Positions 49,894-58,492 of a stretch of 64,000 bases of DNA are shown here, piece by piece. The stretch lies in assembly GCA_013822395.1 (NCBI GenBank), contig PNKK01000014.1, forward strand, positions 1 to 64,000, given 5' to 3'. A program made the position numbers and the translations under genes. Under the pieces are notes generated by a model. The model had not been told where the DNA came from and did not search any database. It was given only the letters and a program-made list of their open reading frames with translations. The DNA is from Anaerolinea sp. GTDB lineage: Bacteria; Chloroflexota; Limnocylindria; Limnocylindrales; CSP1-4. Position 1 is the first letter of the stretch; each line of letters starts with the position of its first letter.

Positions 49894-50888
49894 GCGCGCC
49901 CCTCCTGGAGGTCCGTGATCTCCGAGTGACCTTCCCCGGACGGCGCTCGGTGCTCGATCGGCTGGCTCGCCGACCGGCTCGCGACGTGGCGGCAGTTCGA
50001 GGCGTGGACCTTGCGATCGATCGAGGCGAGACGCTTGCGCTGGTCGGGGAGTCGGGCAGCGGGAAGACCACGACGGCACGGGCGATCCTGCGTCTCGTCG
50101 AAGCCGCGGCGGGGGCCGTCACGTTCGACGGGATCGATGTCCGGACCGCGGATGCGGAGACCATGCGGCACCTCCGGGAGCGGATGCAGATCGTTTTCCA
50201 GGATCCGTACTCGTCGCTGAACCCGCGGATCGCCGTCGGCGACGCGCTCGCGGAGGTCCTGACGGTGCATCGGATCGGGCAACGAGGCCGCGATCGACGC
50301 GAACGCGTCATGGCCCTGCTCGCCGATGTGGGCCTCGGGCCCGAGATCGCGCGACGCTACCCCCACGAGCTGTCGGGCGGTCAGCGGCAACGGGTCGGGA
50401 TCGCCCGGGCCCTGGCGGTGGACCCCGACCTGCTCGTCCTCGACGAGCCCGTCTCCGCCCTCGACGTGTCGATCCAGGCCCAGATCATCAATCTGCTCGA
50501 GGATCTCCAGGCGGCCCGTGGGCTTGCCTACCTGTTCGTCGCCCACGATCTCGCCGTCGTCCACCACACGGCCGACAGGGTCGCGGTGATGTACCTCGGG
50601 GAGATCGTCGAACAGGGACCCATCGATGACGTCTTCAGCGACCCTCGACACCCCTACACACGAGCACTGCTGGCGGCCATTCCCGGCGAGGGGCCGCAAG
50701 GCGTGACGGAGGCAGGACGGGCCCGCGGCGAGCTGCGCCAGGACCTGGCCGAGGCGCCGGGGTGTCCGTTCCGCACGCGCTGCCCGCTCCGCCACGATCG
50801 CTGTGACGAGACACCGCCGTTCGTCGGTCTTGGCTCCGGTCGCGCCAGTCGGTGCTGGCTCGCCACACGCCCCGCGGATCTCAGCTGA
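49890..50888 (+). CDS. Peptide ABC transporter ATP-binding protein, DppF type
   Basis: Second ATPase of the importer, 332 residues. Walker A GESGSGKTTTARAIL, Q-loop IVFQDPYSSLNPR, signature LSGGQRQRVGIARAL, Walker B LLVLDEPVSALDV, switch FVAHDLAVVHH. The C-terminal Cys cluster is CPFRTRCPLRHDRC. A short insertion after the first strand (RRSVLDRLARRPARD) links substrate-independent to Walker A parts as in other DppF/OppF. It overlaps the hydrolase gene (ATGA) and its last base is the first of a possible ATG of the amidase gene. Confidence 0.95.
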   Translation: MSAPLLEVRDLRVTFPGRRSVLDRLARRPARDVAAVRGVDLAIDRGETLALVGESGSGKTTTARAILRLVEAAAGAVTFDGIDVRTADAETMRHLRERMQIVFQDPYSSLNPRIAVGDALAEVLTVHRIGQRGRDRRERVMALLADVGLGPEIARRYPHELSGGQRQRVGIARALAVDPDLLVLDEPVSALDVSIQAQIINLLEDLQAARGLAYLFVAHDLAVVHHTADRVAVMYLGEIVEQGPIDDVFSDPRHPYTRALLAAIPGEGPQGVTEAGRARGELRQDLAEAPGCPFRTRCPLRHDRCDETPPFVGLGSGRASRCWLATRPADLS

Positions 50889-50902
50889 TGGAGGGAGCTT
50901 CG

Positions 50903-51835
50903 ATGACACCCAGGTCTCCGTTCCACGTCCGCCGCGATCAGTGGCACCTCGCCTGGGACGCCACGATCCCGCCGCTCATGAGCGTCCCGAGCGGCAGCGT
51001 GGTGGACTTCGACGCGCTGGATGCAAGCAATGGGCAGGTGGGCCCCGACTCGCGTACCGCCGACCTCGCGCAGCTCGACTTCTCGCGCGTCGATCAGGTG
51101 GCTGGGCCGATCCTCGTGGAGGAGGCCATGCCCGGCGACACGCTCGAGGTGGAGCTGCTCGACTTCCAGCCGGGCGACTGGGGCTGGACGGCGAGCATCC
51201 CGGGCTTCGGCCTTCTGGCGGACGACTTCCCGGATCCGTACCTGCGAATCACGCGTCTCGCGGACGGGTTCGGGGAGCTCCTGCCCGGAATCCGGATTCC
51301 GCTCGCGCCGTTCTGCGGCGAGCTCGGCGTGGCCCCGGCTGGCGAGCCGCGCAGCACGATCCCGCCCGCCGAGCACGGCGGCAACATGGATACGCGCCAT
51401 CTGACGGCGGGCTCGGTGCTGTGGCTGCCGGTCCAGGTGCCGGGGGCGCTGTTCAGCCTTGGTGACGGCCACGCTGCGCAGGGTGACGGCGAGGTCTGCG
51501 GCACGGCGATCGAGACACCGATGCGGGCCGCCGTCCGCCTGACGGTTCGGCGAGACGTCAGGGTGACCGCTCCGGAGTTCCGTACCTCAACGCCGCTCGG
51601 GGCGAGCACAAACACCGCGGGTTGGCTCGCCACGGACGGTGTGGGACCTGATCTGTTCCAGGCCGCACGGGACGCGGTCCGGCGGATGATCGACCGTCTC
51701 GTGACCGAACGTGGGCTTCTCCCGGTCGACGCCTATCTCCTGCTCTCGGTCGCAGGCGACCTCCGGATCAGCGAGATCGTGGATCAGCCGAACTGGATCG
51801 TGACGGCCTATTGCCCGAGCTCGATCTTCGGCTGA
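50903..51835 (+). CDS. Acetamidase/formamidase family protein
   Basis: FmdA/AmdA-family amidohydrolase of 310 residues, expected to release ammonia from short amides. Typical segments are WDATIPPLMSVPSGSVVDFDALDASNGQ, VDQVAGPILVEEAMPGDTLEVELLDF, HGGNMDTRHLTAGSVLWLPVQVPGALFSLGDGHAAQGDGEVCGTAIE and the closing LLLSVAGDLRISEIVDQPNWIVTAY. ATG 50903 is preferred over ATG 50888 because GGAGGG lies 6-9 nt upstream. It is last in the peptide transporter operon and may act on amides derived from the transported substrates; formamidase from formimino compounds would fit the arginase-family neighbour. Confidence 0.92.
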   Translation: MTPRSPFHVRRDQWHLAWDATIPPLMSVPSGSVVDFDALDASNGQVGPDSRTADLAQLDFSRVDQVAGPILVEEAMPGDTLEVELLDFQPGDWGWTASIPGFGLLADDFPDPYLRITRLADGFGELLPGIRIPLAPFCGELGVAPAGEPRSTIPPAEHGGNMDTRHLTAGSVLWLPVQVPGALFSLGDGHAAQGDGEVCGTAIETPMRAAVRLTVRRDVRVTAPEFRTSTPLGASTNTAGWLATDGVGPDLFQAARDAVRRMIDRLVTERGLLPVDAYLLLSVAGDLRISEIVDQPNWIVTAYCPSSIFG

Positions 51836-51991
51836 CTCCTGAAAACGCCGCCGCCCGTCGCTCTCCTGCGCCTCTCATCCGCAGATCCGAGTTTAGGGGT
51901 GTCCCCGGAGAGAATGACGACGTGGGGCATGCCAATGTTGGGCGCCGTCGAGTCGCGGATCGGCATCCTGAGCAGGGAGGGGCTGACCCGA

Positions 51992-52312
51992 ATGGAAATG
52001 ATTCCAGCCGAGCGTCCCGCCCTCGTGCAGCGTCTCCCGACCCGCCCGCTTGGATCGGCGGCGGTCGGTGTGTCGGTCGAGAACTACCGACAACGAGCGC
52101 TGGTGCTCTGGCCACGACTCGACCCGGCGCGGCTCGCTCGAGCAGGTGGAGACCCACGCCGCATCGCGCGGATCGTCGGACGACGGACCGCGCTGCCGCT
52201 CGAGACGATCGTGGCAATGCTGACAGGCGAGGCGGTCGCGCCGTCGTCGACCGAGACCGGGCGTACCGCCAGGGGACGATCGGGCGGGGACTCGGCGATA
52301 CTGGGGCGATGA
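51992..52312 (+). CDS. Small basic protein of unknown function
   Basis: A 106-residue ORF whose middle has the look of a conserved helical domain: SVENYRQRALVLWPRLDPARLARAGGD, then PRRIARIVGRRTALPLETIVAMLTG. The flanks are Pro/Arg-rich or Ser/Thr/Gly-rich. GGGAGGGG lies about 10 nt before ATG 51992, giving this start preference over ATG 51899 and the internal GTG 52069. I cannot name a family. Codon choice looks coding, with G or C at third positions and varied residues, unlike the shadow frames. Confidence 0.55.
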   Translation: MEMIPAERPALVQRLPTRPLGSAAVGVSVENYRQRALVLWPRLDPARLARAGGDPRRIARIVGRRTALPLETIVAMLTGEAVAPSSTETGRTARGRSGGDSAILGR

Positions 52313-52449
52313 AGCAGTGCTTCGTCGGGATCTTCGCCGCAGATGTTGGCAGGATCGGCTGGGCGGATCCGTTCGCCCCGATCGCCGATGTCGTGCCCGC
52401 CGTGCCCGCCGTGCCGGGCGCCCTCACCAACCCGGGGCAGGGAAGATGA
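52309..52449 (+). CDS. Possible 46-residue leaderless ORF
   Basis: ATG 52309 is preceded by GATACT ending six bases before it, the same geometry as the leaderless genes here. It encodes MKQCFVGIFAADVGRIGWAD and then PFAPIADVVPAVPAVPGALTN. The repeated PAVPAVPG gives little confidence in a folded protein. It overlaps the last bases of the preceding ORF. Confidence 0.3.
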   Translation: MKQCFVGIFAADVGRIGWADPFAPIADVVPAVPAVPGALTNPGQGR

Positions 52450-52531
52450 TCCACCCGCCGGGTCATCCGCGTCGCCCGGAGTTCGTGGGCGACATCGAGA
52501 GTCGAGCGCCGTACCGGGGTCCAGTGTCTCG

Positions 52532-53494
52532 GTGAATCGGCCGTTTGTCCCGCAGCCGGTCCTCGACGCCGCACATGCCCGCGCCGCGGCGCGGGCGGCC
52601 CGTGACTGGACGACCGCCGACCGGCTCCGCGACGAGATCGAGGCGGCCGGCTGGCGGGTCGTCGACCGCGGGACGAACTTCCGCCTCGAGGCCGCCCATC
52701 CACCAGACCTCGCGGACGAGGCGGGCGTCCGCTACGGCCGCAGTGACGCCGTCCCGAGCCGGCTCGGCGACCCCTCGACCTGCGCGGCGACGGTCGTCCT
52801 CGTCGCGACCGACCAGCCCGACGACCTCGACCGAGCGGTCGCCGCCCTCCGGGCGACGGTGCCCTCCGGCACCCAGGCTCTCGTCGTGGCGGACGCACCC
52901 GATGCGGGACAGTCCGGTCGCCTTCCAGCCGCGGGTCCTGATGACGCCGGCCGCATCGAGGTTGAGGTCGTCCGGACGAGCGCGCGGCTCGGCTGGGCCG
53001 CGGCGCTGAACATCGGGCTTCGGCGAGCATGTGGCGAGGTCGTGATCTTCATGGACACGAGCGTGGAGCCGACCGGGGACGTCGTCACGCCCCTGGTGGC
53101 GGCGCTCGACGCCGAAGACGTCGCCGTCGCCGGTGCGTTCGGGCTTGGCTCCACCGATCTCCGCCGGTTCAGGGAGGTGACGTCCGGGGACGTCGCCGCA
53201 ATCGAGGGCTACCTTCTCGCGTTCCGACGTTCGGACGCTGCGGCTCATGGACCGCTGGACGAGGCGTTCCGCTTCTACCGGAACCTCGACATCTGGTGGA
53301 GCCTGGTTCTCCGCGACCGTGGCGAGGACCTGCCGTCGAGACGCGCAGTCGTCGTCGCGAACCTGCCGCTCGTCCGGCACGAGCATCGGGGTTGGACGTC
53401 CGTGCCCGAAACGGAGCGCGACCGCCTCTCGAAGCGGAACTTCTACCGCGTCCTGGACCGGTTCCGTGACCGCCCGGATCTCGCGGTTCCGTAG
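52532..53494 (+). CDS. Family 2 glycosyltransferase with an N-terminal CysRS-tail-like domain
   Basis: A 320-residue protein in two parts. Residues 1-55 (AHARAAARAARDWTTADRLRDEIEAAGWRVVDRG) closely resemble the C-terminal helical tail of bacterial cysteinyl-tRNA synthetase, including the tail of cysS next door. Residues 80-310 are a GT-A fold: ATVVLVATDQPDDLDRAVAALRA, RLGWAAALNIGLRRACGEVVIFMDTSVEPTGDVV (in the place of the DXD region), then AIEGYLLAFRRSD and the acceptor-site helix LDEAFRFYRNLDIWWSLVLRDRGE. GTG 52532 is the first start giving both parts. It converges on cysS with a 6-bp gap. Sugar and acceptor unknown. Confidence 0.78.
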   Translation: MNRPFVPQPVLDAAHARAAARAARDWTTADRLRDEIEAAGWRVVDRGTNFRLEAAHPPDLADEAGVRYGRSDAVPSRLGDPSTCAATVVLVATDQPDDLDRAVAALRATVPSGTQALVVADAPDAGQSGRLPAAGPDDAGRIEVEVVRTSARLGWAAALNIGLRRACGEVVIFMDTSVEPTGDVVTPLVAALDAEDVAVAGAFGLGSTDLRRFREVTSGDVAAIEGYLLAFRRSDAAAHGPLDEAFRFYRNLDIWWSLVLRDRGEDLPSRRAVVVANLPLVRHEHRGWTSVPETERDRLSKRNFYRVLDRFRDRPDLAVP

Positions 53495-53500
53495 CGGGGG

Positions 53501-55060
53501 TCAGCTCGGCTCGACCGCCCGCCAGCCGCTGGTACCGTCCGGCCGATCCACGGGTTCCACGCCGAGCTCACGAAGACGCTCGCGAAGTCGGTCCGCCTCC
53601 GCCCAGTCGCGAGCCGCGCGCGCCCCGGCTCGCTCCGCGAGGAGCGCCTCGACCCGTGGCATGGGTACCCGGGCCGGCGGCTGCGGCTCCCAGGCGCGGT
53701 GGAGATCCAGGCCCAGCACGGCGTCGGCATCGAGGACCAGCCAGCGTCGCTCGTCGTCCGGGAGGCCGGCGCGGAGCATGGCATGGACCGTCGCGATCGC
53801 GGCCGGCAGGTCCAGGTCATCCTCGATGGACGCGACGAAGCGATCGTGGAGCTCCCGTCCCACCGGAGAGAGCGGGGAGGCCGGGCGCGTCGCGCGATCG
53901 ACCGGCCCCGGCTGCTCCCGACCGTCGGGATCGGCATGGCCGCGAATCCCCGGCGCCAGACCGGTCGGCCGATCCGGCGCGCAGCCGGCGGCGAGAACCG
54001 GCGGGGCGGCCCACGGCCCCTCGACCGGCGCCGGACCGAGGGCGCGGAGGCGCGCGCGGAGTGTCGTCAGGGCGGCCGCCGCCGCCGCGAGCGAGGCGTC
54101 AGAGCAGTCGAGGCGGCGTGAGTAGCGCGCCGTGAGGCAGAGGTAGCGGAATGCCAGCGGCTCCACGCCTGCGTCGGCGAGCTCGGTGATCCGCTGGAAG
54201 TTGCCGGCCGACTTCGCCATCTTCCGTCCGGCCATCAGGAGATGCGCGCCGTGGACCCAGAGATCGGCCGGTGACCCACCGACGAGGGGCCCGGACTGGG
54301 CGATCTCGTCCTCGTGGTGGGGGAAGACGTTGTCCTCGCCGCCGGTGTGGATGTCGAATCGCTCGCCGAGGTGACGCATCGCCATCGCCGAGCACTCGAG
54401 GTGCCAGCCGGGAAAGCCATCGCCCCAGCGCGACGGCCACTTGAGGATCCGGCCCGGCCCGGCCGACTTCCAGAGCGCAAAGTCGGCGGGATCCCGCTTG
54501 TCGATCTCGACCTCGCCGCGGTGGCCGGCGCGGAGCGCGTCGAGCGAGTTCCCGGACAGCCGACCGTACCCGGGGTACGACGCGACGGCGTAATAGACGT
54601 TGCCGGCCGGGGTCCGGTAGGCGTGCCCCAAGTCCTCGAGTCGCTCGGCCAGCGCGAGCATCTCGGGGATGTGCTCGGTCGCCCGCGGAAAGGCGTGGGC
54701 CGGCAGGAGGTTCATCGCCGCAGCGTCGGCGTGGAAGGCGGCCTCGTACGCGTCGGCGATCTCCGCCGGCGTCTTGTGCTCCAGGCCGGCGGCGACGAGC
54801 ATCCGATCCTCACCCCGGTCGAACCGTTCGTCCCGGAGGTGTCCCACGTCGGTGATGTTCTGGACGTGGCGGACCTCGATCCCGCGGTAGAGCAGCACTC
54901 TCCGGATGAGGTCGGGCAGGAGGAACGTGCGCAGGTTGCCGATGTGCGCGTAGCGGTAGACGGTCGGGCCGCAGCTGTAGATCGTGACCCGCCCGCCCGC
55001 TCCGGGCACCCGGACGGGACGGACCGAGCGCGAGAGCGTGTCGTGGAGCTGGAGGGTCAC
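53501..55060 (-). CDS. cysS: Cysteinyl-tRNA synthetase
   Basis: Class I aminoacyl-tRNA synthetase charging tRNA-Cys. Zinc ligands are C30 (IYSCGPTVY), C223 (GWHLECSAM), H249 and E250 (FPHHEDE). HIGN (residues 39-42) is the HIGH box and KMAKS (280-284) the KMSKS box, with Ala for Ser. The DALR helical domain contains an unusually long Pro/Gly/Asp-rich insert (about residues 350-400) and the protein ends with the small helical tail [21 protein letters not shown]. Length 519 versus about 460 usually. GTG start at 55060; a TACGAT box (minus strand) lies about 28 nt upstream and GGAG precedes the start. Confidence 0.95.
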   Translation of the reverse strand: MTLQLHDTLSRSVRPVRVPGAGGRVTIYSCGPTVYRYAHIGNLRTFLLPDLIRRVLLYRGIEVRHVQNITDVGHLRDERFDRGEDRMLVAAGLEHKTPAEIADAYEAAFHADAAAMNLLPAHAFPRATEHIPEMLALAERLEDLGHAYRTPAGNVYYAVASYPGYGRLSGNSLDALRAGHRGEVEIDKRDPADFALWKSAGPGRILKWPSRWGDGFPGWHLECSAMAMRHLGERFDIHTGGEDNVFPHHEDEIAQSGPLVGGSPADLWVHGAHLLMAGRKMAKSAGNFQRITELADAGVEPLAFRYLCLTARYSRRLDCSDASLAAAAAALTTLRARLRALGPAPVEGPWAAPPVLAAGCAPDRPTGLAPGIRGHADPDGREQPGPVDRATRPASPLSPVGRELHDRFVASIEDDLDLPAAIATVHAMLRAGLPDDERRWLVLDADAVLGLDLHRAWEPQPPARVPMPRVEALLAERAGARAARDWAEADRLRERLRELGVEPVDRPDGTSGWRAVEPS

Positions 55061-55087
55061 GGGGCGCGGTCTCCGGTGCGGGCGGTC

Positions 55088-55093
55088 ATCGTA
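55088..55093 (-). promoter_or_regulatory. -10 box (TACGAT, minus strand) of cysS
   Basis: On the minus strand TACGAT lies 27 nt before the cysS GTG, with CGGAG in the leader. Confidence 0.4.
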
Positions 55094-55174
55094 GGAGGAT
55101 TCGCCGGCGGTGCGTTCCGGATCTCAGTGTGCCGCGGCCCCTAACGAATCCGCCGCGGCCTCGTTTCCCGTCCA

Positions 55175-55226
55175 AGAGGCCTCGCAGCTCAGCATCGTTC
55201 CCCCGGCGGTGTAGCACGAGGCCTCT
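55175..55226. repeat. Inverted repeat AGAGGCCTCG...CGAGGCCTCT between divergent genes
   Basis: Perfect 10-bp arms at 55175-55184 and 55217-55226 with a 32-nt spacer; a third GAGGCCT lies near 55259. It is centred in the divergent gap between cysS and the 55.3-kb gene group and could be an operator. Confidence 0.5.
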
Positions 55227-55287
55227 CTCCTTGGCCGCCGATCCTGTCCTCCGATCGAGGCCTCCCGAGGTCTCCGGGACCCGCCCG

Positions 55288-55293
55288 TATACT
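55288..55293 (+). promoter_or_regulatory. -10 box (TATACT), leaderless geometry
   Basis: TATACT, the best consensus match in the window, ends six bases before ATG 55300. It presumably drives the 52-codon ORF and the binding-protein operon. Confidence 0.6.
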
Positions 55294-55299
55294 CCGGTC

Positions 55300-55458
55300 A
55301 TGCGCCGGTTCGTGTGCGTGGCCGCCCTGCTGTTCGGGTTCTCCGGCGATCGCTACGCCTGGACCGCTCGACCGCGGACGCCCGTGCCAATCGAGCGGCC
55401 CGTGACACTCGTTGAGCAGGGGAGGACGCGCCGCACCCCGGCGTGGTGGCAACCCTGA
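55300..55458 (+). CDS. 52-residue leaderless ORF overlapping the secreted binding-protein gene
   Basis: The product starts with a short hydrophobic stretch (MRRFVCVAALLFGFSGDRYA) and continues with a basic Pro/Thr/Arg-rich part ending TRRTPAWWQP. It overlaps the start of the next gene by 16 bp. Promoter position and overlap suggest that it is translated, perhaps as a leader peptide that couples translation to the binding-protein gene. No family recognised. Confidence 0.45.
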   Translation: MRRFVCVAALLFGFSGDRYAWTARPRTPVPIERPVTLVEQGRTRRTPAWWQP

Positions 55459-57038
55459 TCCGCCGCCGCCCGGCGTCCATCGGCGTCCTCGCGGCCGTGG
55501 CGGCAGTCCTCGTCGTCGCCGTCGGTCCGACCGGCAGCGGTCCAGCCGGCGGAGGCGCGCGAGCCGCCGACCGCGCCGCCGTCAGCATTTTCCTCGGTCC
55601 GCCGAGCACCCTTGACCCGGCGCTCCAGAGCGACATCGGCTCGGCTGCCTATAGCGCCCAGCTCTACGAGTCGCTCACCGCCTTCGACTCGTCATTGACG
55701 CTCCGCCCAGCGCTCGCCGAGTCGTGGGACGTCTCGGACGACGGCCGGCAGATCGTCTTCCACCTCCGCACTGGCCTCGAGTTCTCGGACGGAACACCAC
55801 TCGGGGCAGAGGACGTCGTCGGCAGCTGGCTCCGGGTCATCGACCCGCGGCGCCCGTCGCAACTCTCGTCGCTCTTTCTCGATGTCCGGGGCGCGGTCGA
55901 GTACCTGACCGGTGCCACGTCCGACCCATCCGATGTCGGGATTCGCGCCGACGGCCGAGACGTCGTGGTGGACCTGAGACGTCCCGGCGCGGACTTTCCG
56001 GCGATCGTCGCCGGGCCGACGTTCGGGATCGTTCCACCGGCCGTCTGGCGCGACGGCGGGGACATCGACGCCGGGTCGTCCGTGACGAGCGGCGCCTACG
56101 TCATCGGGAACGTCACGAGCACCGAGTACACGCTCGTTGCGAACGAGCGGTACTGGGCGGGGCCGCCACCGATCGCGACCGTCCGTCTGCTGACCGACAT
56201 CGGCGGTCGGAGCGCGGTAGCGGCGTTCGAGAGCGGCGATGTCGACTACATCGGGATCGGCTCCTATGACGCCGCGTGGATCCGCTACGACGCGGCCCTG
56301 GGGCCGCAGCTCCGCCTCGTTCCGTCCCTGTCGCTGTCGTACGTCGGGTTCACCACGACGCCGCCGCCGTTCGACGACATCCGGGTTCGGCAGGCGATCG
56401 GCGCGGCGGTCGACTGGACCCGGCTCGTGCAGCTCGGGTCGGCCGGGGACCAGATCCCGGCAGACAGCATGGTCCCGCCCGGGATCCAGGGCGGCGGCGC
56501 CCGGAGCTGGCTGCCGCCGTACAACCCTGACCGCGCCCGGGCGCTGCTCGCCGCGGCGGGCTACCCGGGCGGCAGCGGGTTTCCCGAGGTTGCCTTCGCG
56601 ACCGGCGGCCTTCCCTTCGCGGAGGCGATTGCCACGGACCTGCGGCGCGAGCTCGGCGTCACGATCCGACTCGAGGAGCTCGAGGCGCACTTCGACCGGC
56701 TCCAGCAGGATCCACCCCCGATGTGGGCGCTCGGCTGGGTGGCCGACTACCCCGGACCGAACGACTTCCTCGGCGTGCTGCTGGGCACCGGCAGCTCGAA
56801 CAACTACGGGCGCTGGTCGTCCCCGACGTTCGATACGGCAATCGCCGACGCCCTGGCGACCCGCGATCCGGACGAGGCGCTCGCGGCGTACGAGCGGGCG
56901 CTCGGGGCCGTGCGCGATGAGGTGCCGACGATCCCGATCGCCTACGGCGACGGTTGGGCGCTGTCGCGGGACGGGCTCCTGGGTGCTGGGCAGAACGGCC
57001 TCGGGATCCCGCGCCTCGCGGGACTGGCGTGGAAGTGA
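55443..57038 (+). CDS. Orphan family 5 extracellular solute-binding protein without lipobox
   Basis: A 531-residue SBP_bac_5 protein: FLGPPSTLDPALQSDIGSAAY, LAESWDVSDDGRQIVFHLRTGLEFSDGTPLGAEDVVGSWLRV, YTLVANERYWAGPPPIATV, FDDIRVRQAIGAAVDWTRLVQLG and NNYGRWSSPTFDTAIADAL follow the family order. The signal peptide ends near GGGARA-ADRA without a cysteine, so the protein should be released or held by other means, unlike the lipoprotein at 44246. No permease or ATPase genes adjoin it. GTG 55443 has GGGGAGGA about 15 nt upstream. Its stop overlaps the start of a peptidase gene. Confidence 0.9.
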   Translation: MVATLIRRRPASIGVLAAVAAVLVVAVGPTGSGPAGGGARAADRAAVSIFLGPPSTLDPALQSDIGSAAYSAQLYESLTAFDSSLTLRPALAESWDVSDDGRQIVFHLRTGLEFSDGTPLGAEDVVGSWLRVIDPRRPSQLSSLFLDVRGAVEYLTGATSDPSDVGIRADGRDVVVDLRRPGADFPAIVAGPTFGIVPPAVWRDGGDIDAGSSVTSGAYVIGNVTSTEYTLVANERYWAGPPPIATVRLLTDIGGRSAVAAFESGDVDYIGIGSYDAAWIRYDAALGPQLRLVPSLSLSYVGFTTTPPPFDDIRVRQAIGAAVDWTRLVQLGSAGDQIPADSMVPPGIQGGGARSWLPPYNPDRARALLAAAGYPGGSGFPEVAFATGGLPFAEAIATDLRRELGVTIRLEELEAHFDRLQQDPPPMWALGWVADYPGPNDFLGVLLGTGSSNNYGRWSSPTFDTAIADALATRDPDEALAAYERALGAVRDEVPTIPIAYGDGWALSRDGLLGAGQNGLGIPRLAGLAWK

Positions 57039-58492
57039 TGGTCGCGCTGCGCCGCCTCGGTCCGATCGGCCTGCTGGGGCTGCTCATCGTCGCCGCACTT
57101 GCACCGGCCGCCGGACCGGTGCTCGCAGCGGACCCCGGCCTTGCGGCACCGACGGCGACCGTCCGCTTCCTGGACCGGATCACGTTCTCCGGGAGGGTGA
57201 CTCCGACAACCGGCGTGCGCCGGGCGGAGATCATCATCGATGTGCAGGGCTCCGAGCGGTCGTTCGTCGGCGAGGTGGCGACCGTCCCGGGGCCGACGTC
57301 CACCACGCTCACCTACGACTTCGCGACGCCGGGCGGCGCGATCCTGCCGAACACCTCCATCGAGGCGCGCTTCCGCCTGACGCTCGACGACGGCTCGATG
57401 ATCCTGGGCCCACCCTCGACGGTTCGCTACGAGGACACGCGCTATGCCTGGAACGTTCGCTCGGGCGAGCTCGTCACCGTCCGCTGGACGGAGGGCGGCG
57501 CCGAGTTCGGCCAGCGCGCGCTCCAGGTCGGCGACGCTGCGATCCGGAAGGTCAGCACCCTGCTGGGCGTCACCGAGACCGATCCGATCGATTTCTACAT
57601 CTATGCCGACCGCGCTGCGTTCTACGACGTCATCGGGGCCGGCGCCCGCGAGAACGTCGGTGGCCAGGCCCACCCCGAGATCCGGACGCTGTTCGCGAAC
57701 ATCGCGCCCGACGTCATCGACGACCCCTGGGTCGGCGTCGTCATCCCACACGAGCTGACCCACCTCGTCTTCGACACGGCGGTCGCAAACCCATACCACT
57801 ACCCGCCACGCTGGCTCAACGAGGGGCTCGCCGTCTACCTCTCGAAGAGCTACGACCCGGCCGATCGCGGCGCGGTCCAGGATGCCGTGCGGGGTCGTAC
57901 GCTCATGCCGCTCCGGGCGCTGACCGGCCAGTTTCCCACGACGGCGGAGCAATTCACCCTCGCCTACTCGGAGAGCGTCTCCGCAGTCGATCTCCTCGTG
58001 CGGAAGTACGGGAGCCCGGCGCTGGTGACGCTCGTCCGGTCCTATGCGGGCGGAATGACGGATGACGAGGCGTTCCGGGCCGCCCTCGGGACGGATGTCG
58101 CCGGGTTCGAGGCGGCCTGGCTCGAGTCGATCGGCGCGCCGGAGCCGAGCCCGTACGGGCCGCTGGATGCCCCGCCGGGCCCTGTCCCCTCGGACTGGCT
58201 CGGGCAGCGCCCGGTCCCAGGCGAGATCCCGAGTCAATCGGCGTCCCCGGGTCCGCGGGCGCGTCCGGAGACTCCGGAATCGTCCGGGGATGGAGATGGA
58301 GATGGAACGGGTCTCCTCGCGGCACTCGTCGTCCTCGGCCTGTCCGTTGCGGGCGTCGGGGTCGTGCTCGGGCGACGGAACCGTTCGGCTCGGCTGGCGC
58401 CGGCCGAGACCGCGCCCGAGGTGCCGGGTCCCTCGGCACCCGACGAGCCCCCCCGGGCCCGTGACCTCGACGGAGACGGACCCCGGCCATGA
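57038..58492 (+). CDS. Membrane-anchored gluzincin metallopeptidase (peptidase MA-like)
   Basis: A 484-residue exported protein. A signal peptide (LGLLIVAALAPAAGPVLAA) is followed by a beta-sandwich-like domain (about 30-160), then a zinc peptidase domain with HELTH (H238, E239, H242) and the third ligand E262 in RWLNEGLAVYLSK, the HExxH-x19-E spacing of gluzincins. ALRALTGQFPTTAEQFTLAYSESVSAVDLLVRKYG is the typical helical C-lobe. A Pro/Ser/Gly/Asp stalk leads to a C-terminal helix (LLAALVVLGLSVAGVGVVLG) and a cytosolic Pro/Glu tail. ATG 57038 overlaps the binding-protein stop. Substrate unknown. Confidence 0.88.
   Translation: MVALRRLGPIGLLGLLIVAALAPAAGPVLAADPGLAAPTATVRFLDRITFSGRVTPTTGVRRAEIIIDVQGSERSFVGEVATVPGPTSTTLTYDFATPGGAILPNTSIEARFRLTLDDGSMILGPPSTVRYEDTRYAWNVRSGELVTVRWTEGGAEFGQRALQVGDAAIRKVSTLLGVTETDPIDFYIYADRAAFYDVIGAGARENVGGQAHPEIRTLFANIAPDVIDDPWVGVVIPHELTHLVFDTAVANPYHYPPRWLNEGLAVYLSKSYDPADRGAVQDAVRGRTLMPLRALTGQFPTTAEQFTLAYSESVSAVDLLVRKYGSPALVTLVRSYAGGMTDDEAFRAALGTDVAGFEAAWLESIGAPEPSPYGPLDAPPGPVPSDWLGQRPVPGEIPSQSASPGPRARPETPESSGDGDGDGTGLLAALVVLGLSVAGVGVVLGRRNRSARLAPAETAPEVPGPSAPDEPPRARDLDGDGPRP

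Noticed and set aside
49111..50079. 322-codon minus-strand frame opposite the S33 hydrolase
   Set aside because: The + strand hydrolase has an intact catalytic triad and operon overlaps; the antisense frame has no motif.
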